Shown: positions 43,659 through 52,207 of the stretch, one piece after another
Layout: the number at the start of each line of letters is the position of its first letter
Numbering within the stretch: position 1 is the first letter of the stretch
Source of the DNA: Spirochaeta isovalerica
GTDB taxonomy: Bacteria > Spirochaetota > Spirochaetia > DSM-2461
Reading direction: 5' to 3'
Assembly: GCF_014207565.1 (NCBI RefSeq)
Contig: NZ_JACHGJ010000002.1
Location: forward strand, 868,001 to 932,000
DNA: 64,000 nt
Notes under the pieces: model-generated
The model's database searches: none
The model's input: only the letters and a program-made list of their open reading frames with translations
Told to the model about the DNA's origin: nothing
Made by a program: the position numbers and the translations under genes

Positions 43659-45095
43659 TCAGTAGGAAAGAGAAGTATCTATATCGATTTCCCATTTATC
43701 ACCGCTGTCCCAGTTGTATTGCCCCAGATCGATCCCCACAGTACCCCTTAAAGTGAGGGCATTGAGTTTATCGATATACAGAACAACATCAAGACCGGTT
43801 CCGTAGACAAAACTGTCCTTTTCTGCAAAATTCATTTCATAATCCCTGATCATATCGTTTCTGACATATCCCAGATTGAAATAGGGAATTATAAGTAATT
43901 CTCCTATGCCGTCCCAGTCAATGGCTGATATGCTCAGGTCGAGACTGAAGAAGAGGGCTTTGTCTCCAAAGAGCTGTTCGTCCCGCACTCCCCTGATCTT
44001 CGATCCCAGATCCTCCATTCTTCTGTTGAAAGAAATCATGGCACCGGCCAGAGCGGAAAGATCAAAATGTTTGTTTATTCTCCAGAAATACTTAACTTCC
44101 CCCTCAATCGACGAAGAGAAATGGAGAGGGGCTTCCCGTAAAAAGTCCGTCGATAGAGTCAAGGTGTTTTTCAGTTCCGCCGCAAAGCCGTTTCTGAAAT
44201 TTCCGATCCAGTCAACCGAGTCGTATCCCAGCGAATGGTTCCAGTTGAAATACATGATATCCAGATCGGGATTCTCCCCGGGAGTTGCTTCATAAGGCAC
44301 GAGCTCTCCGGTCGCCTGATCTGCTTTAAACCCGGTTACGGCGTAATTGAATCCGATCTCTGGAGCCATCCTGTAATAGAAATCGTCGGAAATGGATATC
44401 TCCGTTCCCGCGCTGACGCTGTCATTGTGGTAGGAGTCCTTTTTTATTATGGTATTTTCCAGAATGACTTCCGAAGGAAGAACCAGATCTCCTCTGGGGC
44501 TGTCTGTTATGAACTTGTGGCTGTATTTGAGATCAATATCCATATTTCCTATGGGTATACCTTCTATTAGCGGCGTGATATGCCAACCCGGAATCGTAAT
44601 CCGGCCGCTTTCCTCATCTTTTATAATGTCGATATTGCCTGACAGGTCTCCGTCAATAAGAGTTCCGAACATATTGTAGTAATAGAGATGCAGCCCCAGA
44701 CGTCCGCCGGTATTGGAATTGTATTTGGGATAGGGGATGGGATAGAAGGTTATCGAATCTTTTATATGTAGACTGACTTTGTATTCCCATGATTCACTCT
44801 GGGCATCTTTTTTCTCAATGCTGTAGTCCACCTCTTCAAAAACCCTCATATTCACAAGATCCTGAACAGCTGAATCCATATACTCTGCTAAGCTTTCCAG
44901 AGAATCAAATCTCATTCCTTCGAACAGATCGATTTTTCGCAAAAGAGCGCTTCTCTTAGTTGAGCCATCGATTTCAGTACTTATTTCGGAAACGACGACA
45001 GGCTGAGTCATGCTGTTTCCAGAAAGAATTATGGGAAAGCTGATTAAGGCGGACAGGATCAAAAGCACTCTGAATATTGTCATTTTCATATACAT
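43659..45095 (-). CDS. Outer-membrane beta-barrel protein with POTRA-like N-terminus (BamA-superfamily-like)
   Basis: About 478 residues. An N-terminal signal peptide (TIFRVLLILSALISFPIIL) is followed by an approximately 110-residue region resembling one POTRA-type domain (KIDLFEGMRFDSLESLAEYMDSAVQDLVNMRVFEEVDYSI), then alternating beta-rich strands to a C-terminus ending DIDTSLSY with a terminal aromatic. It is shorter than BamA. It may assemble or export an envelope component. The start is uncertain: ATGs at 45095, 45089 and 45083 are close together and none has a clear ribosome site. Confidence 0.72.
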   Translation of the reverse strand: MYMKMTIFRVLLILSALISFPIILSGNSMTQPVVVSEISTEIDGSTKRSALLRKIDLFEGMRFDSLESLAEYMDSAVQDLVNMRVFEEVDYSIEKKDAQSESWEYKVSLHIKDSITFYPIPYPKYNSNTGGRLGLHLYYYNMFGTLIDGDLSGNIDIIKDEESGRITIPGWHITPLIEGIPIGNMDIDLKYSHKFITDSPRGDLVLPSEVILENTIIKKDSYHNDSVSAGTEISISDDFYYRMAPEIGFNYAVTGFKADQATGELVPYEATPGENPDLDIMYFNWNHSLGYDSVDWIGNFRNGFAAELKNTLTLSTDFLREAPLHFSSSIEGEVKYFWRINKHFDLSALAGAMISFNRRMEDLGSKIRGVRDEQLFGDKALFFSLDLSISAIDWDGIGELLIIPYFNLGYVRNDMIRDYEMNFAEKDSFVYGTGLDVVLYIDKLNALTLRGTVGIDLGQYNWDSGDKWEIDIDTSLSY

Positions 45096-45134
45096 ATCAG
45101 GATAATTTAACACACAGAACTCCGATAAACAAGC

Positions 45135-45163
45135 TTGTGCAAAGAAAGCCTGTTGTCTATACT
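45135..45163 (+). promoter_or_regulatory. aroB promoter, predicted leaderless transcript
   Basis: TTGTGC (45135-45140), a 17-base spacer and TATACT (45158-45163); the ATG at 45171 lies seven bases after the -10, and no Shine-Dalgarno sequence precedes it. Confidence 0.58.
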
Positions 45164-45170
45164 TTCCCCT

Positions 45171-46208
45171 ATGAACGATATTCGTACTTTCCATTTCGGA
45201 CCTTATACAACCAGAACATTTTTCTGTTCACCCGAGGAAGTGCTCGAAGATGCGCTGCTTGTTTTTGATGACAATACGGCCCACCTCTTTCCCAACCGCA
45301 GCCAGCGTCAGTCAGTCATTCTCCCACCGGGGGAGAAGGCTAAAAACTGGGCATCAGTTGAACAGATTCTCGAAAAGGCTGTCGAAGCCGAATACGGGCG
45401 CGACGGATGTTTCGCCGGAATCGGCGGCGGTGTGATCTGTGATATGACAGCTTTTGCCGCATCGGTATACATGCGCGGCTGTTCGGTTATTCTTGTTCCC
45501 ACGACTCTTCTGGCTATGGTCGATGCATCTCTGGGAGGGAAGACGGGAATCGATTTTGCAGGATACAAGAATATGGTCGGGTCGTTTTATCCGGCTTCGG
45601 AAGTACGATATTGTCCCGAATTATTGAAAACACTCCCCGAACGGGAGTATTTGAGCGGACTGGGGGAAGTCATAAAAACCGCCATGCTAGGCGACCGTGA
45701 ACTTTTTGATATTCTTAAAGAGAATAGAGAGTCGGTGCTGGCCAGAGACCCACAGATTCTGACAGATATAATAAAGCGCTGCATCATGGTTAAGGGCCGG
45801 GTCGTAGAAGAGGATCTCCGCGAAACCGGGGTCCGCGCCACCCTCAATCTCGGCCATACTTTCGCCCACGCTCTGGAATCCGTTTCGGGCTTCAGTTCCT
45901 GGTCTCATGGCGAAGCTGTTGCCTGGGGACTGCTCATGGCTATGGAAACCGGCGTGGAATTGGGCATTACCGACAATTATTATGCAATTGAAGTGCGAAA
46001 AATGCTTGAGGAATATAATTTCAGACTTTATGCTGAATTTAACCCCGATGAACTTATCACTGCCATGAGTCAGGATAAGAAGAAGAAAGGGGGAATTGTG
46101 AATTTCATTCTTCAGGAAAGAATTGAAAAGACTTTGATCAGAGCTGTAGATAGAAATATTATACTGAAGGTTCTGAATAGAAATCTGGAATCAGCAGGTG
46201 ACAAGTGA
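45171..46208 (+). CDS. aroB: 3-dehydroquinate synthase
   Basis: AroB makes 3-dehydroquinate in the shikimate pathway. The 345-residue protein shows GIGGGVICDMTAFAASVYMRG (NAD binding), VPTTLLAMVDASLGGKTGID, and the metal-binding LNLGHTFAHALES. It is slightly shorter than the family average. The ATG at 45171 is where homology begins, and the promoter position supports it. Its stop overlaps the next gene by four bases (GTGA). Confidence 0.93.
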   Translation: MNDIRTFHFGPYTTRTFFCSPEEVLEDALLVFDDNTAHLFPNRSQRQSVILPPGEKAKNWASVEQILEKAVEAEYGRDGCFAGIGGGVICDMTAFAASVYMRGCSVILVPTTLLAMVDASLGGKTGIDFAGYKNMVGSFYPASEVRYCPELLKTLPEREYLSGLGEVIKTAMLGDRELFDILKENRESVLARDPQILTDIIKRCIMVKGRVVEEDLRETGVRATLNLGHTFAHALESVSGFSSWSHGEAVAWGLLMAMETGVELGITDNYYAIEVRKMLEEYNFRLYAEFNPDELITAMSQDKKKKGGIVNFILQERIEKTLIRAVDRNIILKVLNRNLESAGDK

Positions 46209-46852
46209 AACTGAATGGCAACGTTTTTAACAAGTTTATACAGAATATAGATTCGAAGCAGATGATTTTCAGGGAAGGTGATTCGGGAAATCAGATGTTT
46301 CTCATTGTTGAGGGAGAGGTGGAAATCCGGAAAAAGACAACCGAGAAATCCACAACGACACTGGCCACTTTGAAAAAGGGAGACTTTTTCGGAGAAATGG
46401 CCATGGTGGAACGGAAGCCCCGGTCAGCTTCGGCTATTGCCGTGACGGACTGCAAGCTTCTGGCCCTGGATCAGAACGCCTTTATGACACTGATCGAACA
46501 GAATTCAGATTTTGCCGTCAGGATGATCAAAGTACTGGCGACAAGATTGAGACGAACAAATCTTCTTGTTGAACAGGTTATGGGTTCCGATATCGAAAAG
46601 CAGGTTTTTCTCGGGATTGGAGACTATTTCAGCCATACGGGATCCATGACTGACCTTTCCGCTAATAACGGCGTTATGATCACTGTCGATGATTTTGCCA
46701 AGTGGGCGTCAAGGCATCTGGGGATTCCCGAGAGCTCCATTCCCAATGCCATAGCCGGACTGATAAAGAGGAAAGTCGTTCACAGGGTCCCCGGTTCCGA
46801 CGATGATACTCATGTATTCATCGAGAAGCGTATCATTCTCAGGATGCAGTAA
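46205..46852 (+). CDS. Cyclic-nucleotide-binding domain protein (Crp/Fnr-like)
   Basis: The 215-residue protein has a cNMP-binding domain (about 10-125; FREGDSGNQMFLIVEGEVEI, then GDFFGEMAMVERKPRSASAIA, the phosphate cassette) and a C-terminal region (about 135-210) containing a possible winged helix (VDDFAKWASRHLGIPESSIPNAIAGLIKRKVVHRV). It may be a transcription factor. Starts with GTG overlapping the aroB stop, so it is translated from the same mRNA. Convergent overlap of 14 bases with the flavodoxin gene. Confidence 0.85.
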   Translation: MKLNGNVFNKFIQNIDSKQMIFREGDSGNQMFLIVEGEVEIRKKTTEKSTTTLATLKKGDFFGEMAMVERKPRSASAIAVTDCKLLALDQNAFMTLIEQNSDFAVRMIKVLATRLRRTNLLVEQVMGSDIEKQVFLGIGDYFSHTGSMTDLSANNGVMITVDDFAKWASRHLGIPESSIPNAIAGLIKRKVVHRVPGSDDDTHVFIEKRIILRMQ

Positions 46853-47384
46853 GTTTTCCCGCAAAGGCCTCCAGTCTTGCTTTAATCTCTTCGTTAAAAC
46901 TCCTATCGGACAGTCGGGCTTCCATCATGGCTTGATCATTTTCTTTATCTTCAGCCGGTAAAATCAATTCGATGGGGAATGCTTCCATAAGTCCGGCTTT
47001 TTTACCTATCATCTCTTTCAGTTTTCTGAATACGTGACTGTAGCCAAACTTATCCTCTTTTGTTGAGTCTTTGCTGCCGCAGCATGTTATGAAATGCAGT
47101 CTGTTAATCTGGCTTATGTATTTTTTCAGAAAATCATTGAGCGGGGAGACGATCTGCCCCATCCAGATAGGTCCGCAGAGAATCACCGAATCATATGAAC
47201 TGAAGTCTTTATCGATTTTTCTGATACCCGAGCTTAACTTTGTCAGCGATGAAAGAACCAGAAAGGGGAAGGCGGAAAATCTCGGGTGAATTTCAATGGC
47301 TTCGCTATTTAAAGCCAGGGCTGTTTTTTCGGCGAGATATCTGTTATTTCCCGTATGTGAGTAATAGACTACAACGCTTTTCAT
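46839..47384 (-). CDS. Flavodoxin-fold protein
   Basis: This 181-residue protein begins SVVVYYSHTGNNRYLAEKTA, the FMN phosphate-binding loop of flavodoxins, and has VILCGPIWMGQIVSPLNDFLKKY and ITCCGSKDST around the isoalloxazine site. It could be an electron carrier or a quinone reductase-like protein. GGAGGAAAATT precedes the ATG. It is divergent from modABC, and its upstream region is shared with the mod sigma-54 promoter region; a link to nitrogenase electron supply is possible but not shown. Confidence 0.86.
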   Translation of the reverse strand: MKSVVVYYSHTGNNRYLAEKTALALNSEAIEIHPRFSAFPFLVLSSLTKLSSGIRKIDKDFSSYDSVILCGPIWMGQIVSPLNDFLKKYISQINRLHFITCCGSKDSTKEDKFGYSHVFRKLKEMIGKKAGLMEAFPIELILPAEDKENDQAMMEARLSDRSFNEEIKARLEAFAGKLTAS

Positions 47385-47448
47385 AATTTTCCTCCGATTT
47401 AATCATACAGGTATCTTATAACATCTGTGAAAAGAAAATTCCGTAAAA

Positions 47449-47462
47449 TGACATAAATGTCA
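47449..47462. promoter_or_regulatory. ACA-N4-TGT dyad upstream of modA
   Basis: TGACA-TAAA-TGTCA is a perfect 5-4-5 inverted repeat ending 51 bases before the -24 element of the mod promoter. The same pattern recurs upstream of nifH and nifV. Confidence 0.6.
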
Positions 47463-47513
47463 AAAAGACCGGCACTGCTTTTCTTCCTGCTGCCTTATTC
47501 TCTCTTTAGCAGA

Positions 47514-47529
47514 TGGCACGCAATTTGCA
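47514..47529 (+). promoter_or_regulatory. Sigma-54 promoter of modABC
   Basis: TGGCACG-N4-TTGCA (47514-47529) is a perfect match to the sigma-54 -24/-12 consensus. The modA ATG lies 28 bases downstream. Confidence 0.88.
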
Positions 47530-47557
47530 TTTTCTTTTCCTTAAGGGGAAAGATTTC

Positions 47558-48322
47558 ATGAAAAGATATCCCGTTCTGATACTTCTTATTGCTGCAATGC
47601 TGACAGGCTGCTCCGGCAAAAATGATAGTGAAACGATTACTGTTTTTGCCGCAGCCAGCACATCGGATATTATGGAAGGCATTTCCGTTCAGTTCAGAAA
47701 AGACGGCGGAAGCGAGGTCCGCATCAGCAGCGCATCGAGCGGAATGCTGGCCCGTCAGATAGAGCAGGGCGCCGAACCGGATATTTATATTTCCGCTTCT
47801 GAGAGCTGGATGGATTTTGTCAGAGATCTCGGGGTAACGGAGGAAATCCTGCTGCTGATGGGAAACCGTCTGGTTCTTATTGCACCTGAAGATTCATCTC
47901 TTGACCCCTTCAAACTTGATGAAAACACGAATCTGCCGGAGATTTCCAAAGGATGGTTTTCCATGGGAGATCCGGACCATGTTCCGGCGGGACGATACGG
48001 AGAAGAGGCTTTGAAATATTACAGATGGTATGAGGATCTGAAGCCGAGAATTCTTCCCGCGCCTAATGTGCGGGCCGCTTTATCCGTAGTGGAACTCGAT
48101 GAGGCTGATCTCGGGATTGTATATCTATCGGATGCCATGAAGAGCGAGATGGTAAAAATCCTTTCCCTTTTTCCTGAGGAATCGCATAGTCCGATCCGTT
48201 ACTACTGTGTTCTGCTCAGGAACAGTGGGAAAGCAGCCAGAGTTTTTTTCCAGTATATTCAGTCAGCTGCTGAAGTCGAAGAGATGATTGAAGATTCCGG
48301 TTTTACCCGGTCAGTGAACTGA
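47558..48322 (+). CDS. modA: Molybdate ABC transporter substrate-binding lipoprotein
   Basis: The 254-residue protein has a lipoprotein signal (LIAAMLTGCSGK, lipidated Cys), then VFAAASTSDIMEGI and the oxyanion-binding SSASSGMLARQIEQGAEPDIYISAS, typical of ModA. The ATG at 47558 follows AAGGGGAAAG and lies downstream of the sigma-54 promoter; an upstream ATG at 47513 would sit on the promoter. It captures molybdate for ModBC, supplying nitrogenase FeMo-cofactor. It sits 3 kb from nifH with the same promoter type. Confidence 0.93.
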   Translation: MKRYPVLILLIAAMLTGCSGKNDSETITVFAAASTSDIMEGISVQFRKDGGSEVRISSASSGMLARQIEQGAEPDIYISASESWMDFVRDLGVTEEILLLMGNRLVLIAPEDSSLDPFKLDENTNLPEISKGWFSMGDPDHVPAGRYGEEALKYYRWYEDLKPRILPAPNVRAALSVVELDEADLGIVYLSDAMKSEMVKILSLFPEESHSPIRYYCVLLRNSGKAARVFFQYIQSAAEVEEMIEDSGFTRSVN

Positions 48323-48332
48323 AGGAGTTCCA

Positions 48333-49013
48333 TTGGACTTATCGCGTATTTCTACAATTGTGTTTCTCTCGGTAAAGACCGGTTTTGCGGCTATAGCGCT
48401 GAATCTGCCTGTCGCCTTGATCGCCGCCTATTATCTGGAACGTAAACTCAAGCGAGAATCTCCATTTATAGAGGGTATTATAAATCTCCCCCTGGTTATG
48501 CCGCCGGTCACGACCGGTTATCTTCTGCTGATTGTTCTGGGGAAAAAGGGAATCATCGGTTCGTTTTTTTATTCGGTTACGGGTAGATCGCTTGCATACA
48601 GCTGGACGGCGGCTCTTCTCGCTTCAATGATTGTCTCTTTTCCGCTTATTATCCGCAGTATCAGGACGGCCATGGCCATGGTGGACCGCCGGCTGGAATT
48701 GGCCGCCATGACTCTGGGAGCCGGCGGTTTTTCCTTGTTTATGCGCATAACCCTGCCTCTGATCCTCCCGGGGGTGATCAATGGTCTGTTGTTGGGGTTT
48801 GCCCGCAGTCTGGGAGAATTCGGAGCGACAATCACCTTCGCCGGCAATATAGAAGGAGAAACCCGGACGATCCCGCTGGCGGTTTATTCATTTCTGCAGA
48901 TTCCCGGAAAGGAAAAAGAGGCGTCATTGCTGGTTCTCATTTCCATAGCCATCTCTTTCGGATCCCTGTTTCTGTCATCACATCTCTCCGGGAGGATTAA
49001 TCATGAGTCTTGA
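48333..49013 (+). CDS. modB: Molybdate ABC transporter permease
   Basis: The 226-residue permease has about five membrane helices and the EAA-type loop ELAAMTLGAGGFSLFMRITLPLILPGVINGLLLGFARSLGEFGATITFAGNIEGETRT, the signature of molybdate permeases. It begins with TTG (48333) with GAAGGAG six bases before. It overlaps modC by 11 bases. Confidence 0.94.
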   Translation: MDLSRISTIVFLSVKTGFAAIALNLPVALIAAYYLERKLKRESPFIEGIINLPLVMPPVTTGYLLLIVLGKKGIIGSFFYSVTGRSLAYSWTAALLASMIVSFPLIIRSIRTAMAMVDRRLELAAMTLGAGGFSLFMRITLPLILPGVINGLLLGFARSLGEFGATITFAGNIEGETRTIPLAVYSFLQIPGKEKEASLLVLISIAISFGSLFLSSHLSGRINHES

Positions 49014-49677
49014 ATTTGATCTCACACTGGCAAGGAGGGAATTTGATCTTCATCTATCGGGTGAATTCGGCAAGGGGATAACCGGTATTTTCGGCCCTTC
49101 CGGCTCGGGTAAGACATCGTTTTTCAATCTTTTAGCTGGAATTGAGAAACCGGAATCCGGCTTTATACGGCTTAATGACCGAGTCCTGGCCGATGTGGGT
49201 AGAAAGGTCAGCGTTCCCATTCACAAAAGGCGAGTCGGCTATGTCTTTCAGGACAGGCTTCTGTTTCCCCATCTGACAGTTCGGGACAACCTTCTGTTCG
49301 GCATTCCCTATACCGCGAAAACGGGATTGTCTTTTGATGAAATTGTCGATTTTCTCGATCTGAAGCCGCTGCTGAAATCAAAGCCTGCCAGAATTTCAGG
49401 GGGAGAACAGCAGCGGGTCGCTATAGGACGGGCCCTTTTGTGCACTCCCGATCTGCTTTTACTCGATGAACCCTTTAATGCTATTGATTACAGCCTAAGA
49501 AGTTCAATCCTCGCGACGATCAGGGAACTGGGAGAAAAAACCGATATTCCGGTTCTGGTTATCAGTCATGACAGAGAGGATCTTGTTACTCTGAGCGACA
49601 GATTGTACCGCCTTTCCGGGCGGGGACTGAACGGCTGTAGAAAATTCAACCTGCAGAATGCCGTTAAAATCGGCTGA
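49003..49677 (+). CDS. modC: Molybdate ABC transporter ATP-binding protein (short form, no MOP domain)
   Basis: The 224-residue ATPase has Walker A FGPSGSGKTSFF, signature ISGGEQQRVAIGRALL and Walker B LLLLDEPFNAIDY. Most ModC proteins are about 350 residues with a C-terminal molybdate-binding MOP domain; this one ends soon after the ATPase core, so it lacks that regulatory domain. The start ATG overlaps modB. Its stop is directly adjacent to the convergent NmrA-like gene. Confidence 0.93.
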   Translation: MSLEFDLTLARREFDLHLSGEFGKGITGIFGPSGSGKTSFFNLLAGIEKPESGFIRLNDRVLADVGRKVSVPIHKRRVGYVFQDRLLFPHLTVRDNLLFGIPYTAKTGLSFDEIVDFLDLKPLLKSKPARISGGEQQRVAIGRALLCTPDLLLLDEPFNAIDYSLRSSILATIRELGEKTDIPVLVISHDREDLVTLSDRLYRLSGRGLNGCRKFNLQNAVKIG

Positions 49678-50403
49678 TTATTTATCTCTGTTGTAGATGA
49701 CGGGCATCTGTCCTTTCCATTCTTCCCACAGGTCTTCTCGGGTAAGAAGTTCCGCTATAAAATGAGCCACATTGATTCGGCTCGTTCTACCGGGATTGAA
49801 GACAGGACTTCTCACTGGTGACGCACTGAGATCATAGTCTCCGGGATCCGGTTCATCGATCAGAGTGTCGGGCCGAACGGCAACCCATTCAATTGATTTA
49901 TTGTCATTTCCTATCTCTTTCCTGAAATACTCTGCGGCTTCTTCATTGTCTGATTGGGGCGGCACCAGAAGCCTCATGAGAGAAATTACCAGTGATTCTC
50001 CGAAAGTTCGTTCTTCATTGAGATTTCTATTCAGGTTCGCTGTTGTGTTCATCAGAACAAATTTGAAAGGAAGCCCCGAATCTCTGCTGCTGGCAGACCG
50101 GCAGACTTTTACCGCCGCATCTCTGACCAGTTTCCGCGGCGGACCGAAAATTCCCCTGATAGTAAGATTGTGCCCGAGACACGAAGCTGCTCCGTCACAA
50201 TCTTTGAGATACCCTGCCATTTCCGAATCTTCCATGTCGAGAATCGGAGATTCGATCGTTATCAGTTTAGGGTGATTTCTTATTTCGTCTTCCAGTCTTT
50301 CTGCTGACCGTACGACCGCCAAAACGGTGTGTTCTCTCTCCAGCAGCTGCCTGATAAGAAGACGTCCCGTTGCTCCTGTACCTCCGGTCACAAGTATTGT
50401 CAT
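49678..50403 (-). CDS. NAD(P)-binding NmrA/SDR-like protein
   Basis: The 241-residue protein has the N-terminal cofactor motif TILVTGGTGATGRLLIRQLLE and a Rossmann fold of the atypical SDR (NAD(P)H-binding, NmrA-like) family. The active-site YxxxK is not clear, so it may be a redox sensor or chaperone-like factor rather than an enzyme. GGGAGAAC precedes the ATG. It is divergent from nifH across a 246-base gap holding the nif promoter, but nothing ties its function to nitrogen fixation. Confidence 0.83.
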   Translation of the reverse strand: MTILVTGGTGATGRLLIRQLLEREHTVLAVVRSAERLEDEIRNHPKLITIESPILDMEDSEMAGYLKDCDGAASCLGHNLTIRGIFGPPRKLVRDAAVKVCRSASSRDSGLPFKFVLMNTTANLNRNLNEERTFGESLVISLMRLLVPPQSDNEEAAEYFRKEIGNDNKSIEWVAVRPDTLIDEPDPGDYDLSASPVRSPVFNPGRTSRINVAHFIAELLTREDLWEEWKGQMPVIYNRDK

Positions 50404-50474
50404 AGCTGTAGTTCTCCCTTCCTCTTTTCCCTTAAGTATAAATTAACAAAGATGAAAAACCGGACAAAATCTCA

Positions 50475-50488
50475 TGACATCTTTGTAA
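50475..50488. promoter_or_regulatory. ACA-N4-TGT dyad 1 upstream of nifH
   Basis: TGACA-TCTT-TGTAA, one mismatch from a perfect 5-4-5 dyad. Its centre is 112 bases upstream of the -24 element. Confidence 0.5.
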
Positions 50489-50497
50489 ACAAAGGTT

Positions 50498-50511
50498 TTA
50501 CATTTGTGTCA
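50498..50511. promoter_or_regulatory. ACA-N4-TGT dyad 2 upstream of nifH
   Basis: TTACA-TTTG-TGTCA, one mismatch from a perfect dyad, centred 23 bases from dyad 1, about two turns of the helix. Confidence 0.5.
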
Positions 50512-50538
50512 AATCGGATCTGAGTACCCGATTCTCTT

Positions 50539-50552
50539 CGACATTTTTGTCA
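50539..50552. promoter_or_regulatory. ACA-N4-TGT dyad 3 upstream of nifH
   Basis: CGACA-TTTT-TGTCA; GACA and TGTC pair perfectly. Its centre is 41 bases from dyad 2 and 48 from the -24 element. Confidence 0.5.
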
Positions 50553-50593
50553 AAACATCTGTTTTCTCCACTTAATTTCACCTTTTTCGAAAC

Positions 50594-50609
50594 TGGCACA
50601 TCCCTTGCA
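50594..50609 (+). promoter_or_regulatory. Sigma-54 promoter of the nifH operon
   Basis: TGGCAC-N5-TTGCA (50594-50609) is a full match to the -24/-12 consensus, 41 bases before the nifH ATG. It would serve nifH-nifI1-nifI2-nifD-nifK-nifE-nifN-nifB-ferredoxin. Confidence 0.92.
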
Positions 50610-50634
50610 TTACCAGTGTCATAAACCTTTTTAA

Positions 50635-51468
<834 letters not shown>

Positions 51469-51482
51469 GGAGGAGAGCGAAA

Positions 51483-51809
51483 ATGTTAATGATCAGATCA
51501 ATAGTCAGACCGGAAAAGAGCCAGGAAGTAATGGACGCTCTTATGGATGCCGGATATCCGGCCGTCACCAAAGTGAATGTTGCCGGAAGAGGACAGCAGC
51601 ACGGATTGAAAGTCGGAGAGGTCATCTACGATGAGCTTCCCAAAGATCTTCTGATTTCCGTCATCAAGGACAAAGACAAAGAGCTGGTAATCAATACTAT
51701 TCTGGGAATCGCCAAAACCGGCAAGGCGGGAAACTACGGAGACGGAAAAGTATTCGTATCTCCGGTTATGGAATCCTACACGATCAGTTCCGGTTTTAAA
51801 GAAGACTAG
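51483..51809 (+). CDS. nifI1: Nitrogenase-associated PII protein NifI1
   Basis: This 108-residue PII-family protein (GlnB-like) has LMIRSIVRPEKSQEVMDALMDAGYPAVTKVNV, a T-loop region around GRGQQHGLKVGEVIYDELPK and the C-terminal GDGKVFVSPVMESYTI. NifI1 and NifI2 form a complex that binds NifDK and inhibits nitrogenase when fixed nitrogen is ample, relieved by 2-oxoglutarate and ATP (shown in methanogens). The usual uridylylated tyrosine context of GlnB is not present. It lies between nifH and nifD, the standard cluster III position. Confidence 0.95.
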   Translation: MLMIRSIVRPEKSQEVMDALMDAGYPAVTKVNVAGRGQQHGLKVGEVIYDELPKDLLISVIKDKDKELVINTILGIAKTGKAGNYGDGKVFVSPVMESYTISSGFKED

Positions 51810-51818
51810 GGGGACGAT

Positions 51819-52196
51819 GTGAAAGAGGTAATGGCGGTAATCCGGATTAATAAGGTCAACGAGACGAAAAGAGCCCTGGCCGGCGCCGGGTTTCCTTCTC
51901 TGACGGCGACGGGGCGTGTCCTCGGCCGCGGGAAGGGGACGGTTGACTTCAGAATCATGCAGGGAGCGGCTGAAGGCTATGAAGAAGCCATCGCAAAACT
52001 CAGCGATGCTCCGCAGCTTGTTCCCAAGCGTCTTCTGACCATGATTGTCCACGACGACAAAGTGGATCTGGCGGTCAAGACGCTTATCAAGGTTAACCAG
52101 ACCGGAAACAGTGGTGACGGGAAGATTTTTGTTCTCCCCGTCAATGACTCTTACAGAGTTCGTACCGGCGAACGGGGCGGTGTGACGCTCGACTGA
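51819..52196 (+). CDS. nifI2: Nitrogenase-associated PII protein NifI2
   Basis: This 125-residue PII-family partner of NifI1 begins EVMAVIRINKVNETKRALAGAGFPSLTATGRVLGRGKG, with the longer T-loop typical of NifI2 (DFRIMQGAAEGYEEAIAKLSDAP) and RLLTMIVHDDKVDLAVKTLIKVNQTGNSGDGKIFVLPV. The start is GTG (51819) with GGGGGA upstream; the ATG two bases earlier is followed at once by a stop. The longer loop is thought to contact the nitrogenase docking surface. Confidence 0.94.
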   Translation: MKEVMAVIRINKVNETKRALAGAGFPSLTATGRVLGRGKGTVDFRIMQGAAEGYEEAIAKLSDAPQLVPKRLLTMIVHDDKVDLAVKTLIKVNQTGNSGDGKIFVLPVNDSYRVRTGERGGVTLD

Positions 52197-52207
52197 AGGA
52201 AGTGAAA

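Noticed and set aside
50461-50593. Classical NifA site TGT-N10-ACA upstream of nifH
   Set aside because: Each TGT was checked by eye and none has ACA ten bases later; the recurring pattern is ACA-N4-TGT instead.
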